A program made the translations under genes and the position numbers. Positions 17,063 through 26,132 of a DNA stretch of 64,000 nucleotides are shown in pieces. Under the pieces are notes generated by a model, which worked only from the letters and a program-made list of their open reading frames with translations, was not told the origin of the DNA and did not search any database. The stretch comes from Phenylobacterium sp. GTDB taxonomy: Bacteria > Pseudomonadota > Alphaproteobacteria > Caulobacterales > Caulobacteraceae. The stretch's first letter is position 1. Every line of letters begins with the position of its first letter. Where the stretch lies: assembly GCF_030680185.1 (NCBI RefSeq), contig NZ_JAUXVZ010000055.1:186001-250000 (forward strand). The letters run 5' to 3'.

Positions 17063-18511
17063 TTAGGCTGCGCTTCGCAGGGGACGGGCTAGGGCGTCGT
17101 CCTCTTCGACAAGACGTCGATGGAGCGCGGTGACGGCGGCGTCATACCGATCCTCCGCCACCACGAACTGGATGTCCACCCGACGGGACAGCTGCTGGAG
17201 ACCGAGGATTTCGACCCCCGCCTCCCCCAGCGCCAGGGTGGCCCGGCTGGTCAGGTTGGGCACGTTCAGATCGCTGCCGATCGCCGCCACGATAGCCACC
17301 TTGCGGGTGGAGACCGCCGCATTGGGGAACATCTCCTCAAGGTCGGCGATCACCCGCTTCACCTGCTTGGGATTGGCGTCGAGATGGTGGGTGATCGTGT
17401 TGGCGTTGGAGGCCTTGGACACGATCCGCACATTGTGCCGCGACAGCACCTCGAGGATGCCGGCGTCGTAGCCCTTCACCCCCACCATGTCCTGTTCCAG
17501 CAGTTCCAGGGTCGTCACCCCCTTCATGCCGGCGATGATCTCAACGCGCGGGGTTTCGGAGACGAAGTCGGCGCAGATGGAGGTGCCCTGATCCTCAGGC
17601 TCGAAGGTGTTCTTGACGATCAGCGGGATGCCAGCGTGGCGCAGGCCGCGGGCGGCGCGGGGATGGATGGCCTCCATGCCCAGATTGGCCAGCTGGTCGG
17701 CCACGTCATAGTTGGTCCGGCCTATCTTTCGCACCGCATCCTGGCCGACCAGGTTCGGGTCGGCGCTGGAGAGGTGGAACTCCTTGTGGATGATCGCTTC
17801 CTTGGCGCCGGTCAGCACGCCGACGCGGCTGAACACCACCTCGCTGTAGCCACGGCCGAACTCGCGCATCAGCCCCTCGCGGCGCTGGGCGAAGCCGGTG
17901 ACGATCGGCAGCTCGCGGGTGACGTCCACACCTTCGAAGGCGTCCTGGATGCGCTCGTCCAGGGTGAGGGGGCGCTTGTCGTGCCAGGCCGTCAGGTCGA
18001 CAAAGCGGGCGTTCACCCCGCGGCGCCGCAGTTCGAGCGTCAGGTTGTTGGCGCTGTGCGCCTCGCCGAGAGAGGCGAGCATCTCGCGGGCCGCACCGAG
18101 CTGGGTGTCCAGGCGGAAATGACCATGGGCACACAGGCGCTGCAGATCGGTGAGCGCCGAGCGGGCGTCCTCGATGCGCGCCATGATAAACGCGTCAGCC
18201 GGCTTGCGATCTTCGGTGTCGCCAAACCGATCGGCGTTTATGGCGAGCATGTCGGCCTGCACGCGAGCCAGGGCGTCGAGCCAGGCCGACGCCTCCATGG
18301 CCGAGGCGCCGGCGAACAGCGCATAGACCCCCGGCGTGCCGGTCTTCTTGTGCTCCAGCAGCTGGTTGGTCATGCCGGCATAGGCCGACACCACGAAGAT
18401 GCGGCCGTAGAGCGCTGGCCCTCTGCGGTCGGCGATCAGGATATTGCCCAGCACCGCATCGGTGTTTGAGATCGACGTGCCGCCGATCTTCTCGACTGTA
18501 TGTCCGCTCAT
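17063..18511 (-). CDS. ask: Ectoine-specific aspartate kinase
   Basis: A 482-residue aspartokinase of the Ask_Ect type. It opens with VEKIGGTSISN in place of the usual VxKFGGTS, carries the kinase domain through about residue 300 (VVFSRVGVLTGAKEAIIHKEFHLSSADP) and two C-terminal ACT-like segments (LEQDMVGVKGYDAGILEVL, IGSDLNVPNLTSRATLALGEAGVEILGLQQ). Specialised Ask enzymes in ect operons supply aspartyl phosphate, the precursor of aspartate semialdehyde and diaminobutyrate, with less feedback inhibition. Its ATG overlaps the ectD stop by one base, confirming membership of the operon. Confidence 0.93.
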   Translation of the reverse strand: MSGHTVEKIGGTSISNTDAVLGNILIADRRGPALYGRIFVVSAYAGMTNQLLEHKKTGTPGVYALFAGASAMEASAWLDALARVQADMLAINADRFGDTEDRKPADAFIMARIEDARSALTDLQRLCAHGHFRLDTQLGAAREMLASLGEAHSANNLTLELRRRGVNARFVDLTAWHDKRPLTLDERIQDAFEGVDVTRELPIVTGFAQRREGLMREFGRGYSEVVFSRVGVLTGAKEAIIHKEFHLSSADPNLVGQDAVRKIGRTNYDVADQLANLGMEAIHPRAARGLRHAGIPLIVKNTFEPEDQGTSICADFVSETPRVEIIAGMKGVTTLELLEQDMVGVKGYDAGILEVLSRHNVRIVSKASNANTITHHLDANPKQVKRVIADLEEMFPNAAVSTRKVAIVAAIGSDLNVPNLTSRATLALGEAGVEILGLQQLSRRVDIQFVVAEDRYDAAVTALHRRLVEEDDALARPLRSAA

Positions 18512-19434
18512 CAGGCCGCCCTCACCTGTTGGGCCAGGCTCCCGGAGATCGGGACCAGCTTTTTCACATGGTCTCGCGCAGCGATGAACTCCGGCCGCGG
18601 TCGCTCCGCGCCGAAGGGCGCGACAAGGCGGTTGGTCCAGGCGTTGTAGACCATGAAGGCGTTGGCCCTGGGGAACGGCGTGATGTTGCCGTTCGACCCG
18701 TGCATGGTGTTGCAGTCGAAGATCACCACCGAGCCCGCCGGCCCGGTGGGCCCCACGATGCCGTGCTGCTCAGCCAGCTTGGCCAGGCTGTCACGGTCGG
18801 GCACCCCGTACTCCTGCTTGCGCAGGGATTCCTTGTAGTGATCCTCCGGCGTCTCGCCGACGCAGGTGACGAAGGTCCTGTGCGAGCCGGGCATCAGCAT
18901 CAGCGGCCCGTTGAACTCGAAATTGTCCACCAGCTGCACCGACATGGAGATGGCGCGCATCCGCGGCATGCCATCCTCGGTGTGCCAGGTCTCGAAATCG
19001 GAGTGCCAGTAGAACTCCTTGCCGTCGAAGCCCGGCTTGTAGTTCAGCCGGGTCTGATGGAGGTAGACCTCGTCGCCCAGGATATGGTTGGCGATGGAGA
19101 CCAGCCGCTCGTCGGCCGCCAGCCGCCCGATCAGGGCGCTCTGTCGATCGATGGCGAAGATCGATCGCACCGCGCCCGACGATGGCTCCGCCACGACGGT
19201 CTCGGGATCGATGGACTCCGGCAGACCGCGCAGACGGTTCATCTCGGCCTGAAGGGCGGCGATTTCGTCGGCTTCGAAGACGTTCTGCAGCACCAGAAAG
19301 CCATCACGCTCGAAGGCTTCGTGCTGCGCCTGGCTCAGCGGCGACTCATAGCGCCACGGGCTGTGGATCACGGGATCCTTGCGTTCCAGCCACGTCGGCT
19401 GGTCAGCGACCCGCGAGGGATAAAGGTCGGTCAT
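18511..19434 (-). CDS. ectD: Ectoine 5-hydroxylase EctD
   Basis: A 307-residue Fe(II)/2-oxoglutarate dioxygenase that converts ectoine to 5-hydroxyectoine. The EctD signature is intact at 141-157 (FYWHSDFETWHTEDGMP) with iron ligands H144 and D146; the distal His is in NTMHGSNGN. Length matches the family (about 300). It follows ectC by 113 nt and overlaps ask by one base. Its presence means the cell can make hydroxyectoine, usually tied to heat or desiccation as well as salt. Confidence 0.96.
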   Translation of the reverse strand: MTDLYPSRVADQPTWLERKDPVIHSPWRYESPLSQAQHEAFERDGFLVLQNVFEADEIAALQAEMNRLRGLPESIDPETVVAEPSSGAVRSIFAIDRQSALIGRLAADERLVSIANHILGDEVYLHQTRLNYKPGFDGKEFYWHSDFETWHTEDGMPRMRAISMSVQLVDNFEFNGPLMLMPGSHRTFVTCVGETPEDHYKESLRKQEYGVPDRDSLAKLAEQHGIVGPTGPAGSVVIFDCNTMHGSNGNITPFPRANAFMVYNAWTNRLVAPFGAERPRPEFIAARDHVKKLVPISGSLAQQVRAA

Positions 19435-19547
19435 GAAAGGCTTCCTTTCGCCTCTGGTCCCACCCCGGCGGCCATCTCGGCGCCGGGGGCGGGCTCATGG
19501 TAAAGGGGGTCCAGCGCCGGCCCCGAACGGACCGGCGCCGGCGCGCC

Positions 19548-19940
19548 TCAGACGGTTTCGGCTTCCAAGGGGTAGGCGCCCGTGTCGTCGTGGACTTCCA
19601 GGCCGTTCAGCGGCGGATTGAAGACGCAGGCCATCTTCATCTCGCTCTTGGCCCGCAGCACGTGCTTGTCGTGCTTGTCGAGGGCGTACATGACGCCGGG
19701 CTTGATGGGATGAACCTTGCCGGTGGCCAGGTCTTCGATCGAGCCTTCGCCAGAGACGCAGTAAACCGACTCCAGATGGTTCTGGTAATGCATGGGCAGC
19801 TCGGCGCCCTCGTAGATGGTTGTCAGGTGGAAGGAGAAACCCATATTGTCGTCCTTCAGCAGGAGACGGGTGCTTTCCCAGCCCTTGGAGACCACGCGAC
19901 GGCGGGTCTGATTGGCTTCATTCAGGTCACGAACGATCAT
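19548..19940 (-). CDS. ectC: L-ectoine synthase EctC
   Basis: A 130-residue cupin-fold enzyme that cyclises N-gamma-acetyl-diaminobutyrate to ectoine. The start [29 protein letters not shown] and core [29 protein letters not shown] are typical, including the Glu/Tyr/His iron-binding residues expected around [11 protein letters not shown] and in DKHDKH. Only 12 nt separate it from ectB. Full length, no anomalies. Confidence 0.96.
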   Translation of the reverse strand: MIVRDLNEANQTRRRVVSKGWESTRLLLKDDNMGFSFHLTTIYEGAELPMHYQNHLESVYCVSGEGSIEDLATGKVHPIKPGVMYALDKHDKHVLRAKSEMKMACVFNPPLNGLEVHDDTGAYPLEAETV

Positions 19941-19952
19941 GTTTGAACTCCT

Positions 19953-21266
19953 TTAGGCCGCCGAACCGAGCGCCTGGCGCTCAGCCACTTCGGCCACACA
20001 GTCAGCAAGAATATCGAGGCCGGCGTCGAGGTCGGCGTCGGTGATGTTGAGGGGCGCCAGGATCTTCAGGATCTGGTCATGGGCGCCGCTGGTTTCGATG
20101 ATCAGGCCGCGCTTGAAGGCCTCATCGACCACAGGGTCGGACACCTCACTCGAGCCCACGTCCAGGCCGCACATCATGCCGCGGCCCTTCACGCCCTTGA
20201 CCACGCTGCGGTTCTGAAGCGCGATCTCCCGCAGGCGCTTGCGCAGGCGCTCGCCCTTCTTCTGGATGTCGGCGGCGAAGCTGTCGTCGGACCAGAAGGT
20301 GTCGATGGCGGCCTTGGCGGTGACGAAGGCGTGGCAATTGCCCCGGAAGGTGCCGTTGTGCTCGCCCGGCTTCCACTGGTCGAACTCCGGCTTCACCAGC
20401 ACCAGCGCCATCGGCAGGCCCATGCCCGACAGGGACTTGGCCATGGTGACGATGTCGGGCTTCAGGCCCATGCCTTCGAAGCTGAAGAAGCTGCCGGTGC
20501 GGCCGCAGCCGGCCTGGATGTCGTCGACGATGAAGAGGGCGCCGTGCTTGTGGGCGAGCTTCTCCACCTTGCGCAGCCATTCGGCCGAGGCGACGTTCAG
20601 ACCGCCCTCGCCCTGGACCACTTCGACGATGATGGCGGCCGGCTTGTCGACGCCGCCGGACGGATCGCTCAGCATCTGGTCGAGTTGGGCGGCGGTGTCG
20701 ACGCCGTCGCCGAAATAGCCGTCATAGGGCATGCGGGTCACGCCGCTTAAGGGGAAGTGGGCGCCGGTGCGGTGATGGCTGTTGCCGGTGGCGGCCAGGG
20801 CGCCCAGGGTCACCCCATGGAAGCCGTTGGTGAAGGCGATGACATTGGTCCGCCCGGTCACCTTGCGCGCCAGCTTCAGGGCCGCCTCGACGGCGTTGGC
20901 GCCGGTGGGGCCGGTGAACTGGGCGCGGTAGTTCATCTTCCGCGGCTTGAGGATCTTGCCCTCCAGCGCCTCAAGGAACTCCGCCTTGGCGCGGGAGTGC
21001 ATGTCCAGGCTGTGAACGACGCCATTGCTCTCGATGTAGTCGAGCAGGGCGCGCTTCATGGCCGGATGGTTGTGGCCATAGTTCAGCACCGAGCAGCCGG
21101 TCAGGAAGTCGATATAGCCCTTGCCCTGGCTGTCGTACTGCCACGAGCCCTCGGCGCGGTCGAAGACGGCGGGGAAGCTGCGCGAATAGGAGCGCACCTG
21201 CGACTCCATCCGCTCGAAGGTGGCGAAGGGGCGCGGCTCTCGGGGCTGGGTTTCGGCGTCGTACAT
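19953..21266 (-). CDS. ectB: Diaminobutyrate-2-oxoglutarate transaminase EctB
   Basis: A 437-residue class III PLP aminotransferase converting aspartate semialdehyde to 2,4-diaminobutyrate. Family motifs are ERMESQVRSYSRSFPAVF near the start, GPTGANAVEAALKLAR, TNGFHGVTLGALAATGN, IVDDIQAGCGRTGSFFSFE and the PLP Lys in MAKSLSGMGLP. ATG 21266 has a good ribosome site (AAAGGAAGGG, 6-7 nt upstream). The frame is open upstream straight through ectA, so the enzyme could be made both from this internal start and as the C-terminal half of an EctA-EctB fusion. Confidence 0.93.
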   Translation of the reverse strand: MYDAETQPREPRPFATFERMESQVRSYSRSFPAVFDRAEGSWQYDSQGKGYIDFLTGCSVLNYGHNHPAMKRALLDYIESNGVVHSLDMHSRAKAEFLEALEGKILKPRKMNYRAQFTGPTGANAVEAALKLARKVTGRTNVIAFTNGFHGVTLGALAATGNSHHRTGAHFPLSGVTRMPYDGYFGDGVDTAAQLDQMLSDPSGGVDKPAAIIVEVVQGEGGLNVASAEWLRKVEKLAHKHGALFIVDDIQAGCGRTGSFFSFEGMGLKPDIVTMAKSLSGMGLPMALVLVKPEFDQWKPGEHNGTFRGNCHAFVTAKAAIDTFWSDDSFAADIQKKGERLRKRLREIALQNRSVVKGVKGRGMMCGLDVGSSEVSDPVVDEAFKRGLIIETSGAHDQILKILAPLNITDADLDAGLDILADCVAEVAERQALGSAA

Positions 21267-21890
21267 CTTGATTTCCCTTCCTTTGGGTCGGGTCAGTGAA
21301 TGGGTTTGGGCCGCAGGGCGGCGCGGAATGGTCGCCAGGCCGTGAGGCGGATCGAACGGCCCGATGGTGACCAGGTGTTCGGTGTCGTGCCCGGACGGAA
21401 AATGCTGGTCCTTGAGGAACCAGGGCGCATCGCTGAGCGGCGCCGACAGCTTGCGGGCGAGCCCCTTGAAGAGGCCCCAGGAGGCCGCATTGTCCGGGGT
21501 GATCGTGGTCTTGATCCGGCTCACGCCCTCGCACGCAGGGCGCTCGAGAATGTGAGAGATCATGCGGCCCGCGAGCCCCAGGCCGCGGGCTTCGGCGGCG
21601 ACGGCCACCTGCCAGACGAAGAGCACGTCAGGCTCTTCCGGGGGACGGTGGCCGGAGACCCAGCCCACCAGCCGCCCGTCCCGCTTCACCGCCACGCAGG
21701 TGTCGGCGAACTGGGTGCATTGCAGCAGGTTGCAATAGACGGAGTTCTGGTCGAGCGGCGGGCACGCGGCGATCAGGGCGTGAACGGCGGGACCATCCGC
21801 GGCGCTGGGCGCTGCGAAGTCCAATTCACCCCCCGAGCGCTCGGCGATGCCCGGCCCCCCGGTCATCGGCTGAAAGCTCTGAATTTCCAT
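21267..21890 (-). CDS. ectA: L-2,4-diaminobutyrate acetyltransferase EctA, in frame with ectB without a stop
   Basis: The frame from ATG 21890 encodes a GNAT acetyltransferase: CPPLDQNSVYCNLLQCTQFADTCVAV, VGWVSGHRPPEEPDVLFVWQVAVAAEARGLGL (acetyl-CoA loop), TTITPDNAASWGLFKGLA and GHDTEHLVTIGPF, where EctA proteins normally end within some 10-20 residues. Here no stop follows: about 30 more residues (DPPHGLATIPRRPAAQTHSL and then the translated ectB ribosome site, PKGREIK) lead directly into the EctB Met. The predicted fusion is 645 residues. A TGA in another frame near 21295 suggests the ancestral stop was lost by a small indel, or the base call is wrong. No Shine-Dalgarno sequence precedes ATG 21890. 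Confidence 0.85.
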
Positions 21891-21896
21891 GGCGGC

Positions 21897-21925
21897 TATT
21901 TGGTTCGTTAAACTAACTATGTCAA
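21897..21925 (-). promoter_or_regulatory. Putative ectA promoter with operator palindrome in the spacer
   Basis: On the minus strand a consensus -35 TTGACA (21925-21920) is followed after 17 nt by CAAATA (21902-21897), a weak -10. The spacer contains GTTAGTTTAACGAAC (21917-21903), which fits GTTnGTTnAACnAAC, a perfect palindrome at all specified positions. A repressor bound there would block RNA polymerase. The divergent MarR protein is the natural candidate. If this -10 is right the transcript would start within a few bases of the ectA ATG and be nearly leaderless. Confidence 0.5.
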
Positions 21926-21943
21926 CCCCGACTGCCCAGGGAT

Positions 21944-21961
21944 TACGCATCGAAATGCGTA
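21944..21961. promoter_or_regulatory. Inverted repeat in the ectA-marR intergenic region
   Basis: TACGCAT and ATGCGTA form perfect 7-bp arms around CGAA. It lies upstream of the ectA -35, where an activator or second repressor site would sit. The sequence differs from the 21903-21917 palindrome, so a second protein is possible. Function unknown. Confidence 0.4.
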
Positions 21962-22129
21962 TGGTTCCGGGCATTCGCGGGAAAAAGATGCAGGTGACTG
22001 AGAATTCGCGCCGCCGATTCGTTTGCACTTCAAATCATTGCGATCCTGGGCGTTCGCGACGCTTGCGTCCCCTCGGCATCTGGAGGATCACAGCGCTGCA
22101 AAGACTCAGCGAACCCTTGGGGACTCACG

Positions 22130-22600
22130 ATGGAAGGTCGCGTCAGTGACGCCCTGGTGGCGATCCGTCGGATTGTGCGGGCCGCCGAATTCGCCTCCCG
22201 CGATCTGGCGCGCAGCACCGGACTGACGCCGTCGCAGCTGATTGTCATGCAGATCGTGGCGAGAGAGGGCGAGCCCGGCGCCGGCGCCATCGCCGAGGCG
22301 GCCCGGCTGAGCCAGGCCACGGTCACCGCCCTGCTGGACAAGCTGGAGGCCCGCGGCCTGCTGGTGCGTCGCCGCAGCAACGAAGACCGACGGCGGATCT
22401 CCATCGAGCTCACGCCAGACGGCCGCCGCACCCTGGCCGAAATGCCCGACGTCCTGCAGGACCGGTTCGCCGCCCGCTTCGACAAGCTGGCCGACTGGGA
22501 GCAGGCCTCGATCATCGCCGGCCTCGAACGGGTCGCCGCCCTGCTGAACGCCGAAGGCATCGACGCCTCGCCGGTCCTGGACGTCGGGGCGTTGGATTAG
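22130..22600 (+). CDS. MarR-family regulator, EctR-like
   Basis: A 156-residue winged-helix regulator: STGLTPSQLIVMQIVARE leads into the HTH (AGAIAEAARLSQATVTALLDKLEARGLL) and the wing RRRSNEDRRRISIELTPDGR. It is transcribed away from ectA across a 239-nt gap. MarR-type EctR/CosR proteins repress ectoine genes in several bacteria and are commonly adjacent to them, so this is the likely osmostress repressor, acting on the palindrome in the ectA promoter. The identity as EctR rests on family and position. Confidence 0.85.
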   Translation: MEGRVSDALVAIRRIVRAAEFASRDLARSTGLTPSQLIVMQIVAREGEPGAGAIAEAARLSQATVTALLDKLEARGLLVRRRSNEDRRRISIELTPDGRRTLAEMPDVLQDRFAARFDKLADWEQASIIAGLERVAALLNAEGIDASPVLDVGALD

Positions 22601-22629
22601 GGGGCGGGCGCCCTCACTCCACTGACGTC

Positions 22630-22708
22630 ATTCTCGGCCCTGTGCCGAGAATCCCTCGCGACGCTTGCGCCCGCCCTCGACTGGGATGCTCGCCACAAGG
22701 GCGAGCAT
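22630..22708. repeat. Pair of inverted REP-like palindromes (BIME-like)
   Basis: Two hairpins lie 33 nt apart: ATTCTCGGC-CCTGT-GCCGAGAAT (22630-22652) and ATGCTCGCC-ACAAG-GGCGAGCAT (22686-22708). Read in opposite orientations they fit one family, gtcATnCTCGsC-loop-GsCGAGnATccc, i.e. two REP units head to head, as in bacterial interspersed mosaic elements. They follow the MarR gene and may also act as a transcription end. Confidence 0.6.
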
Positions 22709-22832
22709 GACGCGGTGTGTTTGGATGGGTCGCGCCCGCCCTTAACCGCAGAGCAGATCGCGACGCCCGCCAGAGGTTGTCCAAGACTGAGACCAAACGC
22801 ATGCTCGCGACCGGGCTTTACCGAGAGGCGGG

Positions 22833-23225
22833 ATGCGCGCGCCAGATTTTGATCGCGATGGTTGGTCGCTTGACGATGGAGAACAGCGCCACGCTGCTGC
22901 GCCAGATCGCTTCGAGATCCCGCCGCCCTGGGTCCGCGAGGCGCTGGAGCCGGGTGATTTTGCGCAGCTCATCTTCAAGATCGCAATCGATGACGAAGAA
23001 AATCCGGAATTCTTCGAACGCATGTGGGTCGTAGTGACTGGAAGAACCCAGGATGGCTACATAGGCGTCCTGAACAACGAGCCGGCATCGACCTCTGAAA
23101 ACGACGCCCTCTGGCTGGGGAACGAACTCCCGTTCTGGCCGCGGCACGTTATCGACGTCGCCGAAGCCAACGACGCCAGCATGGCGATCGCCAAGGCTCC
23201 CCCGAAGATTTCGTGGACGCCCTGA
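22833..23225 (+). CDS. Hypothetical protein, possibly DUF2314-like
   Basis: A 130-residue acidic protein. The segment FFERMWVVVTGRTQDGYIGVLNNEPASTSENDALWLGN, with a later LPFWPRHVIDV, resembles small beta-rich domains of the DUF2314 kind (a W-V-V/V-T-x-G-x-I-G-x-L-x-N-x-P pattern), but I cannot confirm it. ATG 22833 has GAGG just upstream. No signal peptide. It lies in a lower-GC pocket between the ectoine and formaldehyde loci with no functional neighbour; some proteins of this type act as immunity or toxin-associated factors, which is speculation here. Confidence 0.55.
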   Translation: MRAPDFDRDGWSLDDGEQRHAAAPDRFEIPPPWVREALEPGDFAQLIFKIAIDDEENPEFFERMWVVVTGRTQDGYIGVLNNEPASTSENDALWLGNELPFWPRHVIDVAEANDASMAIAKAPPKISWTP

Positions 23226-23431
23226 TAAGGACCGGCGTGGTCGTTAGCCGCGGTTCTAGCCACAGGACTCCGAACCCTCAGCCCTTCCACGGCTTCGCGT
23301 GCAAGGCCACATGGTCGCAACGGGTGCAGAGCCGACTGCCAACCATGGATGAAAAGCGGTGGGATAAGCCGCAGCTAACGTCGTTCGACAGCCGCTAAAG
23401 TCTCTGCCAGGCTGAGAACCGCGGGGGACCC

Positions 23432-23923
23432 ATGACCAATCAAACGAAGCAAGCGGCCGGAACATTCTCCTGGAACCCATTCGTCAAGATCAATGACGAA
23501 GAGCACGCCAACTCACTTGCGAGAGATGGCGGCGCAATATGTGCGGGTCTGCTTGCCTTCACCTACGTTGTGAACATCGCCCTTTTGGCCTTCGGAGGCG
23601 TCTCTCTCTGGAGCGAAGACCCCAGCGCAGCAGCTCAGATCGGCCACTTTGTGGGATTGGTTTTGGCCGTCTTCATCGGTTGGCGAATATGGGTTCGACA
23701 GCCGCTGTGGGCCCTCTGCTTCGTATTGATCTGGCTTATCGCTGAGACAGCCGACAAAGCTCTATTGGGGGCGACTGGCGCGGTGCGCCTCACCCCATTT
23801 AGCTTCTTCATCAACGTCGTCGGATTGGTCGTAGCCATTCAGGCCATAAGAGGCCGCATGTGGATTAATGCGGAGCGCAAGCGGAACAGAGATGCTGCTC
23901 TCAAAGCTGAAATCGATCACTAA
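23432..23923 (+). CDS. Hypothetical four-helix membrane protein
   Basis: A 163-residue integral membrane protein with four hydrophobic segments at about 33-58, 68-87, 91-107 and 121-140, and charged cytoplasmic-type ends (WINAERKRNRDAALKAEIDH). A GGGGGA ribosome site precedes the ATG. The base composition is lower in GC than its neighbours, suggesting acquisition. I do not recognise the family, and no adjacent partner suggests a role. Confidence 0.65.
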   Translation: MTNQTKQAAGTFSWNPFVKINDEEHANSLARDGGAICAGLLAFTYVVNIALLAFGGVSLWSEDPSAAAQIGHFVGLVLAVFIGWRIWVRQPLWALCFVLIWLIAETADKALLGATGAVRLTPFSFFINVVGLVVAIQAIRGRMWINAERKRNRDAALKAEIDH

Positions 23924-24010
23924 GACGCGACAGCGATGATTCCCCACGCCACCTCCGCTACCCACGGCAAGTGATCGTGAGCCGGGTTTTGCTCACGTAA
24001 CCCCCGCCCC

Positions 24011-24853
24011 TCAACCCCTCAGCTTCTCCGCATGGAAGGCCACGTGGTCGGCGATGAAGCTGGCCATGAAGAAATAGGAGTGGTCGTAGCCCTCTTGCCG
24101 GCGCAGCGTCAGTTTTTGGCCGGCGGCGGCGCAGGCGGCCTCCAGCAGTTCGGGCTTGAGCTGCTCGGCCAGGAAATTGTCGGCGAGGCCCTGGTCCACC
24201 AGGATGTCGTCATAGCGGCCCTTGGCGGCGCCGGCCTCGATCAGCCGGGCCGCGTCGTGCTGCGCCCAGGTGGCGCGGTCTTCGCCCAGATAGGCGGTAA
24301 ACGCCTTCTCCCCCCAGGGGCAGCGGGTCGGCGAGCAGATGGGCGCGAAGGCCGAGACCGAGCGGAAGATGTCGGGGTGGCGCAGGGCCAGCGTCAGGGC
24401 GCCGTGCCCGCCCATGGAGTGACCGGAGACGCCCACCTTCTCCCGCGCGATGGGAAACTCCGCGACCACCGTCTCCAGCAGCTCGCCGGTGACATAGGTC
24501 TCCATCTGGAAGTGCGGCGCCCAGGGCGCTTGGGTGGCGTCCACATAGAACCCCGCCCCCTGCCCCAAATCGTAGGCCGGATCGTCGGCCACGCCGTCAC
24601 CCCGGGGGCTGGTGTCCGGCGCCAGGATGGCCAGGCCGTGGGCGGCCGCCGCCCCATAGGCGCCGGCCTTGGTGGTGAAGTTGTCCTCGGTGCAGGTCAG
24701 GCCGGATAGCCAGACCAGCAGCGGGAACGGTCCCTCCCCTTCCGGCAGGAACAGGGAAAACCGCATGGGCGTGCCGGTGACGGCGCTCTGGTGGCGGACA
24801 TAGCGCAGGGTCCCGCCATGGACGCGATGCTGCTGGACGACTTCGACGCTCAT
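24011..24853 (-). CDS. fghA: S-formylglutathione hydrolase
   Basis: A 280-residue alpha/beta hydrolase that cleaves S-formylglutathione to formate and glutathione. The nucleophile elbow is GHSMGG with Ser146, the oxyanion region is LSGLTCTEDNF, and the catalytic His lies in EGYDHSYFFMASFI. Length and motifs match esterase D/FghA. It follows adhC by 9 nt in the same operon, completing glutathione-dependent formaldehyde oxidation in the cytoplasm. Confidence 0.96.
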   Translation of the reverse strand: MSVEVVQQHRVHGGTLRYVRHQSAVTGTPMRFSLFLPEGEGPFPLLVWLSGLTCTEDNFTTKAGAYGAAAAHGLAILAPDTSPRGDGVADDPAYDLGQGAGFYVDATQAPWAPHFQMETYVTGELLETVVAEFPIAREKVGVSGHSMGGHGALTLALRHPDIFRSVSAFAPICSPTRCPWGEKAFTAYLGEDRATWAQHDAARLIEAGAAKGRYDDILVDQGLADNFLAEQLKPELLEAACAAAGQKLTLRRQEGYDHSYFFMASFIADHVAFHAEKLRG

Positions 24854-24862
24854 GATCTGCCC

Positions 24863-25972
<1,110 letters not shown>

Positions 25973-26132
25973 GGCGGGGCTCCCTCAGTTGGACGCCTCC
26001 TGGTGGCGCCTTGCGCTCGCCGGATCAAGCGTGAGCGGCGAGAAGTCGGCCCACGCGCCGCCTTCGGTGTTATGCTGGCCATCAGCCCGTAGCGGCCGGC
26101 TTGTCAGGCCGCGGGCGCCGAGGGAGACCGTC

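Noticed and set aside
15485..17092. 535-codon plus-strand frame opposite the symporter gene
   Set aside because: Composition (His/Gly/Asp/Gln/Arg-rich, no motifs) is that of an antisense shadow; the minus-strand protein has clear family motifs.
23270..23345. Short minus-strand reading CTRCDHVALHAKPWKG resembling the tail of FghA (DHVAFHAEKLRG)
   Set aside because: Only about 15 residues match loosely; it is too short to claim a gene remnant or duplication.
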